DNA of 64,000 bases from an uncultured Rhodocyclaceae bacterium. GTDB taxonomy: Bacteria > Pseudomonadota > Gammaproteobacteria > Burkholderiales > Rhodocyclaceae. Location: assembly GCA_907163225.1 (NCBI GenBank), contig OU015322.1, positions 620,001-684,000 of the forward strand, given 5' to 3'. A program made the translations under genes and the position numbers. Below are positions 34,040 through 42,959 of the stretch, piece by piece; the stretch's first letter is position 1, and each line of letters opens with the position of its first letter. The notes under the pieces were generated by a model. The model was not told where the DNA came from. It ran no database searches and saw nothing but the letters and a program-made list of their open reading frames with translations.

Positions 34040-35494
34040 CTATCGAATGTCCGTCAATATCGCCCGCAACAACCGCCAGCAGCGCTCGACCGAGGCAATC
34101 TCAACCCGCTCGCCCGGCGCATGCGCGCCACGGATGGTCGGGCCAAACGAAACGATATCCATCCCCGGATACTTGTCGCCGATGATGCCGCACTCCAGCC
34201 CGGCATGAATGACCTGCACCTTCGAATCCGCCGCAAAATCCCGCCGATAAACCGATTGGCACAACTTGAGCAATGCCGAATCAGGATTCGGCGCCCAACC
34301 CGGATAAAAACCCGATTTCTCGGCGCTCGTTCCGCTCAAGGCCCACAAACTGACAATTTCATCGGCCAGCGCCAGACTGCCGCTGCCAATCAGCGAACGC
34401 ACCATGAAATTGCACGATCCACCATTCGGGTGCACATCGACCATGCCCAGATTGTTCGACGTCTCGACCACGCCCGGCACCTGCCGGCTCATCCGGCGCA
34501 CCCCATGCGGCGCCGCGTGCAAAGAACCGAGCCAGACCTCCTGTTCGGCGACCGACATGACCTGCATCGCCTCGGCCAGCGAAACAGCAAGGCTCACGTC
34601 CTCGTCAATTCCCCGCAATTCGGCACGCAAATTAGCCTCCACCCCGGCCAGCCAACCCGCCAGACGCCCGCCCCGACCGCCAGGCACGGCCACTGTCGCC
34701 ACCGCCTCGCGCGGCAAGGCATTGCGCGCCGAGCCGCCGACCAGATCGACCAGCCGAACCGGCGTCACCCCATCCAGCTCGCGCAACACGCGAACCAGCA
34801 GCTTGATCGCGTTGCCCCGCTCTTCGTGGATATCGACGCCGGAATGCCCGCCACGCAAGCCGCGCAACGCAATCCGGCATACCTCGAATCCGGCCGGAAC
34901 AGGCTCAGCCACACCAGCGCGCTCGACATTCACATCAAGCCCGCCGGCGCAGCCCAGATAAAACTCACCCCACTCTTCGGTATCGAGATTGAGCATCAGC
35001 CGGCCCTGCAGGACTCCCGCCTCCAGACCCCGCGCCCCGCCCATGCCGGCCTCTTCATCAACAGTCAGCAAGGCTTCAAGCGGCCCATGAACGAGACTGT
35101 CATCTTCAAGCGCCGCCAGAATCAGCGCCACGCCTATCCCGTTATCGGCCCCCAGCGTCGTTTTTTCAGCCACCAACCAGCCATCGCGCAGTTCCGGAAC
35201 AATCGCATCGCGGGAAAAGTCGTGGCTGCTGTCGGCATTCTTCTGGCACACCATATCGAGATGTGCCTGCAGCACGACGCCCGGACGATTCTCGCAACCC
35301 GCGCTCGCCGCCTTGCGAATGATCAGGTTGCCCGCCGCGTCGACCAGCGCTTCCAGACCGTGCGCCAAGGCCCACCGCAGCAAGGAGTCACGCAGCGTCG
35401 CCTCAGCCTTCGAAGCACGCGGCGTAGCGCACAAGGTGGCAAAATGCTTCCAGACCATCGCAGGCTGCAGGCAGGCAATTTCGGAATTCGTCAC
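34040..35494 (-). CDS. pepD: Aminoacyl-histidine dipeptidase (M20)
   Basis: 484 aa from a GTG at 35494; a TTG at 35509 is the only earlier in-frame start. Cleaves Xaa-His dipeptides with two metals. Motifs: LQAHLDMVCQKNADSSHDF, TTLGADNGIGVAL, VDEEAGMGGARGL, LNLDTEEWGEFYLGCAGG and HAGLECGIIG near the end. Monocistronic. Upstream lie the old terminator and 3' end of tRNA-His. Confidence 0.93.
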   Translation of the reverse strand: MTNSEIACLQPAMVWKHFATLCATPRASKAEATLRDSLLRWALAHGLEALVDAAGNLIIRKAASAGCENRPGVVLQAHLDMVCQKNADSSHDFSRDAIVPELRDGWLVAEKTTLGADNGIGVALILAALEDDSLVHGPLEALLTVDEEAGMGGARGLEAGVLQGRLMLNLDTEEWGEFYLGCAGGLDVNVERAGVAEPVPAGFEVCRIALRGLRGGHSGVDIHEERGNAIKLLVRVLRELDGVTPVRLVDLVGGSARNALPREAVATVAVPGGRGGRLAGWLAGVEANLRAELRGIDEDVSLAVSLAEAMQVMSVAEQEVWLGSLHAAPHGVRRMSRQVPGVVETSNNLGMVDVHPNGGSCNFMVRSLIGSGSLALADEIVSLWALSGTSAEKSGFYPGWAPNPDSALLKLCQSVYRRDFAADSKVQVIHAGLECGIIGDKYPGMDIVSFGPTIRGAHAPGERVEIASVERCWRLLRAILTDIR

Positions 35495-35517
35495 GTTCGC
35501 AGGCTCCAAAGTGAAAA

Positions 35518-35545
35518 CCCCCGCAGACCTTGCGGTGTGCGGGGG
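35518..35545 (-). terminator. Original tRNA-His terminator left behind the element
   Basis: CCCCCGCA / TGCGGGGG stem with a 12-base loop, followed on the minus strand by TTTTCAC. It lies 8 bases beyond the displaced tRNA-His 3' end at attL, so before insertion it would have terminated tRNA-His. Confidence 0.65.
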
Positions 35546-35553
35546 TTAAATTC

Positions 35554-35599
35554 TGGGGCGACTGATGGGGCTCGAACCCACGACAACCGGAATCACAAT
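35554..35599 (-). other. attL: displaced 3' end of tRNA-His
   Basis: 46 bases identical to 48310-48355. They cover the CCA end, T-arm and anticodon stem of tRNA-His, up to the anticodon loop. The 5' half of the tRNA is absent here. This is the classic signature of site-specific integration into a tRNA 3' end. Confidence 0.95.
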
Positions 35600-35727
35600 A
35601 CAATTCCCAGAACTTTACCCCCGCTTACCGGGAGTTACTTATTAAATAAATTTCCTTGATATTCCGCTATTTACGCCTTACTATCAGTCCAGTTGTTAGG
35701 CAACAAATTACTACTTTTTACCGCTCT

Positions 35728-35748
35728 CTGCTTACCATGTGCTTACCA
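35728..35748 (+). repeat. Left 21-bp direct repeat (putative integrase arm sites)
   Basis: Contains GCTTACCA twice, 11 bases apart, and is identical over 21 bases to 48224-48244 at the other end. Further single boxes lie at 35623-35629 (GCTTACC) and, inverted, at 35758-35765 (GTAAGCAG). This is the expected layout for arm-type binding sites of a tyrosine recombinase. Confidence 0.75.
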
Positions 35749-35793
35749 CAGCGAAAAGTAAGCAGAGAAAAACCGGGCAAATGGGGCGTGAAA

Positions 35794-37095
35794 ATGGCGA
35801 AGCTGACCAAGGTCGAAGTCGACAATCTTAAGCCATCCGACAAGGATGCTTTTGTCTGGGCTGATGATCCGAAGGGGTTCGGTGTCAAAGTCTTCACCTC
35901 TGGCGTCAAGAGTTTCGTATTCCAGTACCGGACGAATGAAGGCAAGTCGCGGCGCTACACCATCGGCAAGCTATCCGACACGCTTACCGTCGAACAAGCC
36001 AGAAAGAAGGCGAAAGACCTTTTTCGCGAGGTTCTAGCCGGCAACGACCCGATGGGGCACAAGCAGCAACGCCGGGAAGCCATCACCGTTGAAACCCTGC
36101 TGAATCGTTACGTCGAATCGCCGACTTTTGCTGAAAAGGCCGAAACCACAAAGGCAACCGACAAGGGGCGCATTGAGCGGCACCTGATACCGCTACTCGG
36201 CAACAAGTTCGCCGACCTCCTGACTGCAGACGATGTTCGCCGGGCTCAAAATGCCATCAAGGACGGCAAGACGGCGGGCCGGTTTAAGACCGTTGCGCGG
36301 GGTTTGGCGAAGGTGACGGGTGGCGCCGGGACTGCTGACAAGTCGGTGTTGATACTTCGCGCCGCTTACGCCTGGGCAATTTCTGAAGGCATCCTGAAGG
36401 ATAACCCGGCCGCATCAATCAAAGTGGCCCAGCCTGGCCAGCGCGAAACCATCCTTGGCGGATCGGACGACTACGCCGCTCTATTTCGCACCCTGGCAAA
36501 AATGGAAAACGAACACCGCATCCGGTCAAATGTTGCTGATGCGATTCGACTCATTGCACTGACCGGAGCGAGGCGCGGCGAAGTGGTCGGCCTGCACTGG
36601 CAGTACGTCGACCTCAAGTCAGGATTGATTACCCTGCCCCCCAAGGCCCACAAGACCGGATCGCGCACAGGCAAACCACGCATCATTGGCCTGCCAGCCG
36701 AGGCCCAAACGATTATCGCCAGACAACCCAAGGGCGAACCCGAGGACTACGTTTTCAAGCCATCCAAGGGAGAAGGAACGCTGAACATTGCGAAACCGTG
36801 GATGGATGTCCGCAAAGAGGCGAACTTTCCCGACAATCTCGGGCTCCATGGCCTGCGTCACTCTCTCGCCTCGCATCTAGCCATGGCCGGCGCATCAGCC
36901 GTTGAACTGATGGAAGCGATGGGCCACAAGCAGGTTTCGACCACGCAACGCTATATCCACTTTGCCGAGCGAGCTAGAACCACCCTGGCCGAACGCGCCG
37001 CATCGATCGCCATGGCCGGAATGAATGAAGCCAACGGCAAGAAAAAAGCGGACGTAGTGCCACTGAAGAAACCCAGAAAAAGCAAGTCAGCCTGA
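35794..37095 (+). CDS. int: Tyrosine-recombinase integrase (P4-type)
   Basis: 433 aa from the ATG at 35794, where the family start MAKLTKVEVDNLKPSDKD appears; the frame is open further upstream but that DNA holds the arm sites. An N-terminal DUF4102-like arm-binding domain (VWADDPKGFGVKVF, SRRYTIGKLSDTLTVEQAR) is followed by a core-binding domain and catalytic domain: Arg in LTGARRGEVVGLHW, HGLRHSLASHL (HxxR), the GH motif of MEAMGHKQ, and the nucleophile Tyr in TTQRYIHFAE. It lies next to attL, as usual. Confidence 0.95.
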   Translation: MAKLTKVEVDNLKPSDKDAFVWADDPKGFGVKVFTSGVKSFVFQYRTNEGKSRRYTIGKLSDTLTVEQARKKAKDLFREVLAGNDPMGHKQQRREAITVETLLNRYVESPTFAEKAETTKATDKGRIERHLIPLLGNKFADLLTADDVRRAQNAIKDGKTAGRFKTVARGLAKVTGGAGTADKSVLILRAAYAWAISEGILKDNPAASIKVAQPGQRETILGGSDDYAALFRTLAKMENEHRIRSNVADAIRLIALTGARRGEVVGLHWQYVDLKSGLITLPPKAHKTGSRTGKPRIIGLPAEAQTIIARQPKGEPEDYVFKPSKGEGTLNIAKPWMDVRKEANFPDNLGLHGLRHSLASHLAMAGASAVELMEAMGHKQVSTTQRYIHFAERARTTLAERAASIAMAGMNEANGKKKADVVPLKKPRKSKSA

Positions 37096-37154
37096 CTTCA
37101 GCAACAAATCCAACAATTACTTGATATGCGAAACGCTACGCTATACACTTAACC

Positions 37155-37433
37155 ATGATTAAGAGTTTTCTGCACAAAGGACTTCAAACCTTTTTCGAGA
37201 AAGGCAGCAAAGCCGGTATTCAGCCGCATCATGCAACCCGGTTGTCACGCCAGCTAATCCGCCTCGATATAGCGAAAAGCCCCGACTATATGAACGTGCC
37301 CGGCTGGAAATTTCACGGCCTATCCGGTGATCTGGCCGGGCACTACTCGATAACGGTGAATGGCAACTGGCGTCTGACCTTCACCTTTGAAGATGGCGAC
37401 GCTGTTCTGGTCAATTACCAGGACTACCACTGA
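37155..37433 (+). CDS. higB: HigB-type toxin (RelE superfamily)
   Basis: 92 aa ribosome-dependent mRNA interferase type. Family stretches: MIKSFLHKGLQTFFEKGSK, ATRLSRQLIRLDIA, NVPGWKFHGLSGDLAGHYSI and NWRLTFTFEDGDAVLVNYQDYH. The toxin gene precedes the antitoxin, the typical HigBA order, with a 12-base gap. Confidence 0.92.
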   Translation: MIKSFLHKGLQTFFEKGSKAGIQPHHATRLSRQLIRLDIAKSPDYMNVPGWKFHGLSGDLAGHYSITVNGNWRLTFTFEDGDAVLVNYQDYH

Positions 37434-37445
37434 GAGGTAAAAAAG

Positions 37446-37760
37446 ATGAGCCGAATGTTCAACCCCCCGCATCCCGGCGAGACGCTCCGCGAAGATGTTT
37501 TGCCCGCCCTGAGCCTGACCGTCACCGAAGCGGCTACGCAGCTTGGCGTTACCCGCGCCGCGCTTTCTCGCGTACTGAATGGCCGCGCTGCCATTTCCCC
37601 AACGATGGCGCTGCGGATTGAGGGCTGGCTGGGCGTCGAGAACGGTGGAGGCGCTGACGGATGGCTGGCGCAGCAAACCGCCTATGACCTCTGGCAAGCA
37701 CGGGAGGCCGGGTTACCAAAGGTCAAGCAGGCAACGATACAGAGCAACCCCGCCGCCTGA
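37446..37760 (+). CDS. higA: HigA-type antitoxin (XRE HTH)
   Basis: 104 aa. HigA signature PPHPGETLREDVLPAL, then an HTH (TEAATQLGVTRAALSRVLNG) and MALRIEGWLGVENGG. It neutralises HigB and represses the operon. SD GAGAGG upstream. The pair likely stabilises the element in the host. Confidence 0.93.
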   Translation: MSRMFNPPHPGETLREDVLPALSLTVTEAATQLGVTRAALSRVLNGRAAISPTMALRIEGWLGVENGGGADGWLAQQTAYDLWQAREAGLPKVKQATIQSNPAA

Positions 37761-37838
37761 CGGACTCAGGCAAAGCGCCGGAACAGGATGTTGACGCATC
37801 CCGCCCGGCTAACCAATCATCACTTACGGGAGTGAATC

Positions 37839-38609
37839 ATGGCTGCGGAAAATTCTACGGCAAATCTCAACGGGCTTTTCAAATACCACGAGTATTTGTG
37901 GGGCGATCTTATTTGCGGCACAAAGGGCCAACTCCAAGTCATAGGAATTGGGGTTGGATTGGCCTTCCCTGGTGAGATTGGCGGACCGCAAAAAAAACTC
38001 AACACGGTTGATCCGCGTGGATTCAAGTGCGTAGTTAAACATGCTCGAGGCGAGGCAGACGGTCTCTTCGAAGCATGGATTACATTCCCAGAAAGGGAGC
38101 AATTATTTGGATTTAGCGACTGGGAGCCATTCGCTCCAGGAGTACAGCGCAAGGCAATGTACTGGACTGATGATTTCCTCGGCAGCGCTGATGATTTGGT
38201 GAGCGCCGGGCTAGTGCCAGCCGGATTTTTCCCGGGGCTTCCCGGTATGCGAAAAACCAGGGTTATCATACTTCCCGACGATTCTCTCTTCACGGGATCT
38301 CCAACAGCGAACTATGGCCGGCGCCCTGGCACCAAAAGAGTTGAAAAGGCATCCGGCGGAAAATATCACGTTGAAATCCGTATCCCCCATGATCTAGGTG
38401 AGTTGCGTGCCGAAGAATGTCGGCGGCGCGATGCACAATGGGCGGCGAAAATAATGGCGTTACCTCGCCCGCCGAGAGTTGATGGTCCGCTTCGCGCCAC
38501 ACGGAACCAAGAAGCTACCGCGAGCCGCTCGGCGCTTCGCCTGGTTTGGTCGAAACCTAGTTTTGCTCCGGGCTTCAACAGCCTACCACCCGGGCCATTT
38601 GCCAGATAG
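37839..38609 (+). CDS. Unknown cargo protein (256 aa)
   Basis: Start ATG with GGGAG upstream. No family recognised. The first ~150 residues look like a compact mixed fold (LFKYHEYLWGDLICGTKGQL, VIGIGVGLAFPGEIGGPQKK, GFKCVVKHARGEADGLFEA). The tail (from about residue 190) is basic and low in complexity. No signal peptide or membrane helix. Base composition is lower in GC than the flanking chromosome. Its place between HigBA and the AlpA-like regulator is where P4-like and PICI elements carry accessory genes. Confidence 0.65.
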   Translation: MAAENSTANLNGLFKYHEYLWGDLICGTKGQLQVIGIGVGLAFPGEIGGPQKKLNTVDPRGFKCVVKHARGEADGLFEAWITFPEREQLFGFSDWEPFAPGVQRKAMYWTDDFLGSADDLVSAGLVPAGFFPGLPGMRKTRVIILPDDSLFTGSPTANYGRRPGTKRVEKASGGKYHVEIRIPHDLGELRAEECRRRDAQWAAKIMALPRPPRVDGPLRATRNQEATASRSALRLVWSKPSFAPGFNSLPPGPFAR

Positions 38610-38697
38610 CCTGCTATAGAGGCGCTCGCCACCCTACGCCTGACCATTCAACCGGCCCTGGGTGGCGCCAAGCAAAAGAAGCAAAAGAGGAGAGCTC

Positions 38698-39324
38698 ATG
38701 CAGGATACTGATGCTGAATGGCCGTCCGAGCTTTCGGTTCAACTTCGCCGCCAACTCGAAAAACTTGCTGAAACAGTAGCTCAAGCCAGGTCAATGCAAG
38801 ACACCCTGTTGCACAGCAATATGAAGAAGGACGCAAAGGCCATTGCCACCGCCGCCGCGAAGTTGCTGGAAAAAGTTCGTGACTTTTCAAAAAATTACGA
38901 GGTGGCGAAGTACGAAAATTACCGCACATCGGCCATTGAGACCATCAATGACGACTTTGGCGGATTCAGCGACGATCATCTAAATCGCTGCAGAATGGGC
39001 ATGGACGAATCTTTATTGCAGTGGCCCCTGCTCGGACTTAATAACTACATGCGGGTGCTCGCTGCCATACCCGGCAAAGCGGGCCCACGTAAAGCCAATC
39101 TGGAGCGTTACGCAGTAGAGGAAACCATCAAGATATTCAAGCGCGATGGCCTGCCAATTTCGTCTAGTGAAAATGGCCTATTGTTTCGCGCCTGCCGCGC
39201 CGTGCTAGCGCAATCCGGATTCGTTCCCCGCCGCAGCCGCATCATCGCCAAGCGCGGCGACGACCCCGATATAGACGAAGCGTTGAAGCATTACATACGT
39301 CAAATCAATGGTGCGAAAACCTAG
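38698..39324 (+). CDS. Unknown helical cargo protein (208 aa)
   Basis: ATG at 38698 chosen for the strong AGAGGAGA site; an earlier in-frame start at 38662 lacks one. Predicted mostly helical, with coiled-coil-like N-terminal segments (LRRQLEKLAETVAQARSMQD, AAAKLLEKVRDFSKNYE) and a basic C-terminal part (FVPRRSRIIAKRGDD). No known domain recognised. Second of the two unknown genes after HigBA. Confidence 0.65.
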   Translation: MQDTDAEWPSELSVQLRRQLEKLAETVAQARSMQDTLLHSNMKKDAKAIATAAAKLLEKVRDFSKNYEVAKYENYRTSAIETINDDFGGFSDDHLNRCRMGMDESLLQWPLLGLNNYMRVLAAIPGKAGPRKANLERYAVEETIKIFKRDGLPISSSENGLLFRACRAVLAQSGFVPRRSRIIAKRGDDPDIDEALKHYIRQINGAKT

Positions 39325-39414
39325 CTAAAACCGGGCAGATTATCGCCGTGACGCGCTACCTGTCGTTTCCTAAACTCGCTGCATGCCTACTTTCTAAGGC
39401 GGAATGGAGCGATC

Positions 39415-39630
39415 ATGGAAAAACACTTTTTAAGTCGCGAAGAAGCGGCGCAGTACCTTACTGAACGCGGCCTGAAAACCGCCAAGGGCACCCTGCAAAA
39501 ATGGGTGACCACCGGAGGCGGCCCGGCATACCGCCGCTTCGGCAAGCGCGCCGTCTACCTGGTAGAAGATCTGAACGAATGGGCCGAGCGCAAACTGACC
39601 GCCCCTCGCCTTTCTTCGTCGGGGGTATGA
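39415..39630 (+). CDS. AlpA/excisionase-like HTH regulator
   Basis: 71 aa with a MerR/AlpA-type helix-turn-helix (LSREEAAQYLTERGLKTAKG) and wing (PAYRRFGKRAVYLVEDLNEW). Such proteins activate integrase or direct excision in P4-like elements and PICIs. GGAATGGAG precedes the ATG. It starts the second half of the element, just before the replication genes. Confidence 0.82.
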   Translation: MEKHFLSREEAAQYLTERGLKTAKGTLQKWVTTGGGPAYRRFGKRAVYLVEDLNEWAERKLTAPRLSSSGV

Positions 39631-39631
39631 C

Positions 39632-40042
39632 ATGGCCGGCCCCCAAGAACAAGCATACGACTCGATCTCCGAAATCGAGCGAAACCGCCTCGATGGTCTT
39701 CCTGCCCACGGATTTTTAGATATCGATGCGCTGGCCACATTGGCGTGCAATAACCTACCGGCGCGATCTTCTGCCGATGGCCGTGTTGTTACTTGGTACG
39801 AAATCTGTAGACGGGCAGCGGCCGCCATAAAAGACGATTCCACGTATGACAAATACGTGCTCGCTACCAGCGCTGAAAGCCGTCTCTACGATCAGAACGA
39901 CCCGTTATTTGTTGCGCTGTTGGTTCTGATGAAAATGCAGGGTAAGTGTTCGTGGATCAGTGACATAGACCTGCTCCTTGGCTACATCGACGCTAAGAAG
40001 TGGCCCCGTGCAGTTGGACAGAAATTCGGTTTTCTTAGGTGA
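39632..40042 (+). CDS. Unknown element gene, 3' end altered by IS3 insertion
   Basis: 136 aa as read now, from an ATG with GGGGG upstream. Stretches: DSISEIERNRLDGLPAHGFL, VVTWYEICRRAAAAIKDDST and SDIDLLLGYIDAKKWPRAV. The last ~9 codons (GQKFGFLR and stop) fall inside the left end of the IS3 element, so the natural C-terminus is lost. On the far side of the IS one frame runs about 22 codons to a TGA that overlaps the ATG of the next gene, a plausible original ending. Function unknown. Confidence 0.6.
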   Translation: MAGPQEQAYDSISEIERNRLDGLPAHGFLDIDALATLACNNLPARSSADGRVVTWYEICRRAAAAIKDDSTYDKYVLATSAESRLYDQNDPLFVALLVLMKMQGKCSWISDIDLLLGYIDAKKWPRAVGQKFGFLR

Positions 40043-40054
40043 TTTCTCTGCGGG

Positions 40055-40882
40055 TTAAGCCGCTGCGGCGAGCAGCGACGGGTTGAAGTAAGCCGTATCC
40101 GGGGTTAGCCCGTCAAGGGATGAATGCGGACGACGCCGATTGTAAAAATCGAAATAGCGAGCCAGTGCCTGCCTGACCTCGGAAACGGTTTCGTAGCCGT
40201 GCAGATATATTTCTTCGTACTTGACCGATTTCCAGAGGCGCTCAACGAAGACGTTATCCCGCCAACAACCTTTGCCATCCATGCTGACCTGAATCCTGAG
40301 CTCCTGAAGCAAGCCAATGAAGGCGGAGCTGGTGAATTGGCTGCCTTGGTCTGTGTTCATGATTTCCGGCTTGCCGTATTTCATGATGGCCTCTTCCAGC
40401 GCATCGACACAGGGATCGGCGGTCAGGCTGTTTGACAGGCGCCACGCCAGCACCCGGCGAGTGGCCCAGTCGAGCACGGCGCTCAGATAGACGAAGCCCC
40501 GGCGCATTGGAATGTAGGTGGTATCCATCGCCCAGACCTGGTTCGGACGGTCGATGCTGAGATTCCGCAGCAGATAGGGATAAATGCGGTGTGCCTGGTT
40601 GCGCCGGCTGGTGTTGGCTTTGCGGTAGATGGCCTGGATGTCGAGCTTCTTCATCAGCGTGCCGACATGCTTGCGACCGATCTCATGTCCTTCCAGCTTG
40701 AGCATGTCACGCAGCATCCGCGCCCCGGCGAAGGGATGCTCCAGGTGCAGTTCATCGATTCGCCGCATCAGCCGCAGGTCAACTTCGGGCGTTGGTTGCG
40801 GCAGGTAATAGACGGAGGAGCGAGAGAGTTCCAGCAATTGCGCCTGCCGCACGACAGGCAACTCGTGGTTCTTGTCGATCAT
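40055..40882 (-). CDS. IS3-family transposase OrfB (DDE domain)
   Basis: 275 aa from the ATG in [15 protein letters not shown]. rve-type integrase core: first Asp in [14 protein letters not shown], second in [11 protein letters not shown], Glu in [20 protein letters not shown]_21-like region upstream ([20 protein letters not shown]). The frame is open back to 41053 and overlaps OrfA, as required for a frameshift fusion protein. Confidence 0.93.
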   Translation of the reverse strand: MIDKNHELPVVRQAQLLELSRSSVYYLPQPTPEVDLRLMRRIDELHLEHPFAGARMLRDMLKLEGHEIGRKHVGTLMKKLDIQAIYRKANTSRRNQAHRIYPYLLRNLSIDRPNQVWAMDTTYIPMRRGFVYLSAVLDWATRRVLAWRLSNSLTADPCVDALEEAIMKYGKPEIMNTDQGSQFTSSAFIGLLQELRIQVSMDGKGCWRDNVFVERLWKSVKYEEIYLHGYETVSEVRQALARYFDFYNRRRPHSSLDGLTPDTAYFNPSLLAAAA

Positions 40883-41181
40883 CGTTTTGCGCTCGCATCG
40901 CCGATGCGACCGAGCGCGACGGCCAAAAAATCGATTTCCAGCGCCTGCTGGCCAATCTTTGCGTGCAAGTCTTTCAGATCTGGCGTTGCTGACTGCTTCT
41001 CGGCAGCCGTGGCGAAGACGCCGGAGGCGTTCTCCAGCAGTTGCGTCTTCCACTGGGTAATCTGGTTCGGATGAACATCAAACTTCTCCGCTAACGCGGC
41101 CAGCGTCTCATCGCCCTTGAGGGCGGCGATCGCCACTTTCGCCTTGAAGGTGGCTGTGTGGTTACGGCGGGGTCTTCTCAT
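40879..41181 (-). CDS. IS3-family transposase OrfA (HTH)
   Basis: 100 aa. HTH of the transposase_8 type: [47 protein letters not shown] string (minus strand, 40930-40924) lies in the overlap with OrfB and is a plausible -1 slippage site that would produce OrfAB. Confidence 0.92.
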   Translation of the reverse strand: MRRPRRNHTATFKAKVAIAALKGDETLAALAEKFDVHPNQITQWKTQLLENASGVFATAAEKQSATPDLKDLHAKIGQQALEIDFLAVALGRIGDASAKR

Positions 41182-41312
41182 TGCTTCTGCTCCTTGGCAG
41201 GCGATTTACATCGCCCATTGAAGCAGAGAATTCACTTAACCGGATGTCCGGATTCGCGGAGCCACTTCTCTATTCGTCACCGGCAAAAGCGGGATGTTCT
41301 GCAGGATTGGCA

Positions 41313-42959
41313 ATGACCAACGTTACCAATCTGGAAAAAGCCTCCGCCAAGCTGGCCGGCAAAGACAGGAAGAGCAACGCACCCGACGGCGCTACCTACG
41401 ACGCCAATGGAAAACGCGTCATTCGCCACATACCCGGCGAACTACCGAGCATTCTGGATCAAGTCGAAACGGCCCTGAGCGAATCACCCGAGCAAAACGT
41501 CTACCGCTACGCCGGCCGGCTCGCCCGTGTCTATCAGGCCGAGGAGCCGGCCGACAAGAGTGTCAAGCGTCCGGCTGGGGCGATCATGGTGCACCCGGTC
41601 GAGTCGCCGCTACTAGCCGAGCTCGCGGGCCGCGCCGCAATCCACGAGAAGTTCGACGCCAGGTCATCGTCATACAAACCTTGCGACTGCCCTCGCCGCG
41701 TCGCCGATGCACTTCTGTCTCGTGGGCATTGGCCACAACTCCCCGACCTCGCTGGCTTCATTGAGGCGCCGACAATCACCGACGACAACCGCGTCATTGA
41801 CGAGCCGGGCTACGATCCCGGCAGCGGTTTGTTCTGCGCCTTCGCCGCGATCCCCGGCTATGAAGCGCCGCCAGCGAAGCCGACCAAGGATGATGCCAAG
41901 CGAGCCGCCGGCAAGCTGGTTGATCTGGTCGCCAGCTTCCCGTTCGTCGATGCCACGGACCGCGCCGCGATCCTGGCCGGCATCCTGACCGCATTGCAGC
42001 GCCGCCTGCTTCCCGCCGCCCCTCTGGTCGCGATCACCGCGCCGACGCCAGGAACCGGCAAAACCTTGCTGTGTGAAATGCTGGCGATCATCGCCACGGC
42101 TCGCCGGGCTAGCGTCCTTTCTCTGGGCCACGACGACGCCGAAACTGAGAAGCGCCTGGCGGGTGTCTTCCTTGCCGGTGATGCGGTCATCTCGGTCGAC
42201 AACATCGAGCGCCCGCTGAAGGGCGATCTGCTGTGTCAGGTGGCGACGCAGCAATTCGTTCGACTGCGCCCGCTTGGCGGGTCCGGGATGCTCAACGTAC
42301 CAACGCATTCGCTACTCGTGGCTACTGGCAACAACCTGGCCATCGTCGGCGATTTGAAGCGCCGGGTCATCATGGTTCGCCTTGACGCCAAGACCGAGCG
42401 CCCCGAGCATCGTGCATTCGACAATGACTTTTTGAAAGACATTGCCGCCCGCCGGGGCCTGATCATCACCTGGGGCCTGACCATCGTTTCCGCGTATCTT
42501 GCGGCCGGATCGCCGAGGATCGCCGGCCTGCACGGCTTTGGCGGATTCGAGCAATGGGATCACATGGTCAGGCGGCCGCTGGTCTGGCTCGACTTCCCCG
42601 ACCCTCTCCTGACCTCAGAGGAGTTACGGGAGCAAGACCCCGACCTCGAAGCCACGCGCCTGCTCCTAGCTGCTTGGTACGAACTGTTCAAAGCAACGCG
42701 ACAGACGGCCGCCGATGTGGTCGCCGCCGGTATGCAGGCATCACCGATGGGCTTCGATAAAGTGAACCCAGACCTCTATGATGCTTTGCAACTGGTGTGC
42801 AGCGAGAAGCCCAACGCCCGCAGACTTGGCTACTGGCTACGCGCCCACCGTGACCGCATTGTAGGCGGACTGGTATTGAAACATGCCGGCGCTGAAGGTC
42901 GTACCAAGACTGTCCGCTGGTTAGTAACTGCTGCGGGTGATGCGGGTCATTGCGGGTGA
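41313..42959 (+). CDS. Element primase/helicase-type ATPase
   Basis: 548 aa from the ATG at 41313 (AGGA upstream). The central part holds a P-loop (APTPGTGKTLLCEMLAIIAT), a Walker-B-like stretch (AGDAVISVDNIERP) and a sensor region (HSLLVATGNNLAIVGDLKRR), as in phage and plasmid primase-associated helicases. The N-terminal half resembles no catalytic primase motif I can point to. The last residues (GDAGHCG) are encoded by the left arm of the iteron-like inverted repeat. Likely the element's replication initiator/helicase. Confidence 0.75.
   Translation: MTNVTNLEKASAKLAGKDRKSNAPDGATYDANGKRVIRHIPGELPSILDQVETALSESPEQNVYRYAGRLARVYQAEEPADKSVKRPAGAIMVHPVESPLLAELAGRAAIHEKFDARSSSYKPCDCPRRVADALLSRGHWPQLPDLAGFIEAPTITDDNRVIDEPGYDPGSGLFCAFAAIPGYEAPPAKPTKDDAKRAAGKLVDLVASFPFVDATDRAAILAGILTALQRRLLPAAPLVAITAPTPGTGKTLLCEMLAIIATARRASVLSLGHDDAETEKRLAGVFLAGDAVISVDNIERPLKGDLLCQVATQQFVRLRPLGGSGMLNVPTHSLLVATGNNLAIVGDLKRRVIMVRLDAKTERPEHRAFDNDFLKDIAARRGLIITWGLTIVSAYLAAGSPRIAGLHGFGGFEQWDHMVRRPLVWLDFPDPLLTSEELREQDPDLEATRLLLAAWYELFKATRQTAADVVAAGMQASPMGFDKVNPDLYDALQLVCSEKPNARRLGYWLRAHRDRIVGGLVLKHAGAEGRTKTVRWLVTAAGDAGHCG

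Larger units (their letters stand above)
40015..41250 (-). mobile_element. IS3-family insertion sequence
   Basis: About 1.24 kb with two overlapping transposase frames. Terminal inverted repeats include TTAGGTGATTTCTCTGC on the left and TTAAGTGAATTCTCTGC (reverse strand) on the right, 15 of 17 identical, with TGGACA/CGGACA at the outer ends. Exact ends are uncertain by a few bases. No clear target-site duplication is seen; a GGA triplet is possible. Confidence 0.85.

Noticed and set aside
34121-35659. 512-codon plus-strand frame opposite pepD
   Set aside because: pepD on the minus strand has all M20 motifs; the antisense frame also runs through attL tRNA sequence.
40015-41252. Target-site duplication of the IS3 element
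   Set aside because: Only a possible GGA triplet is found, too short to support.
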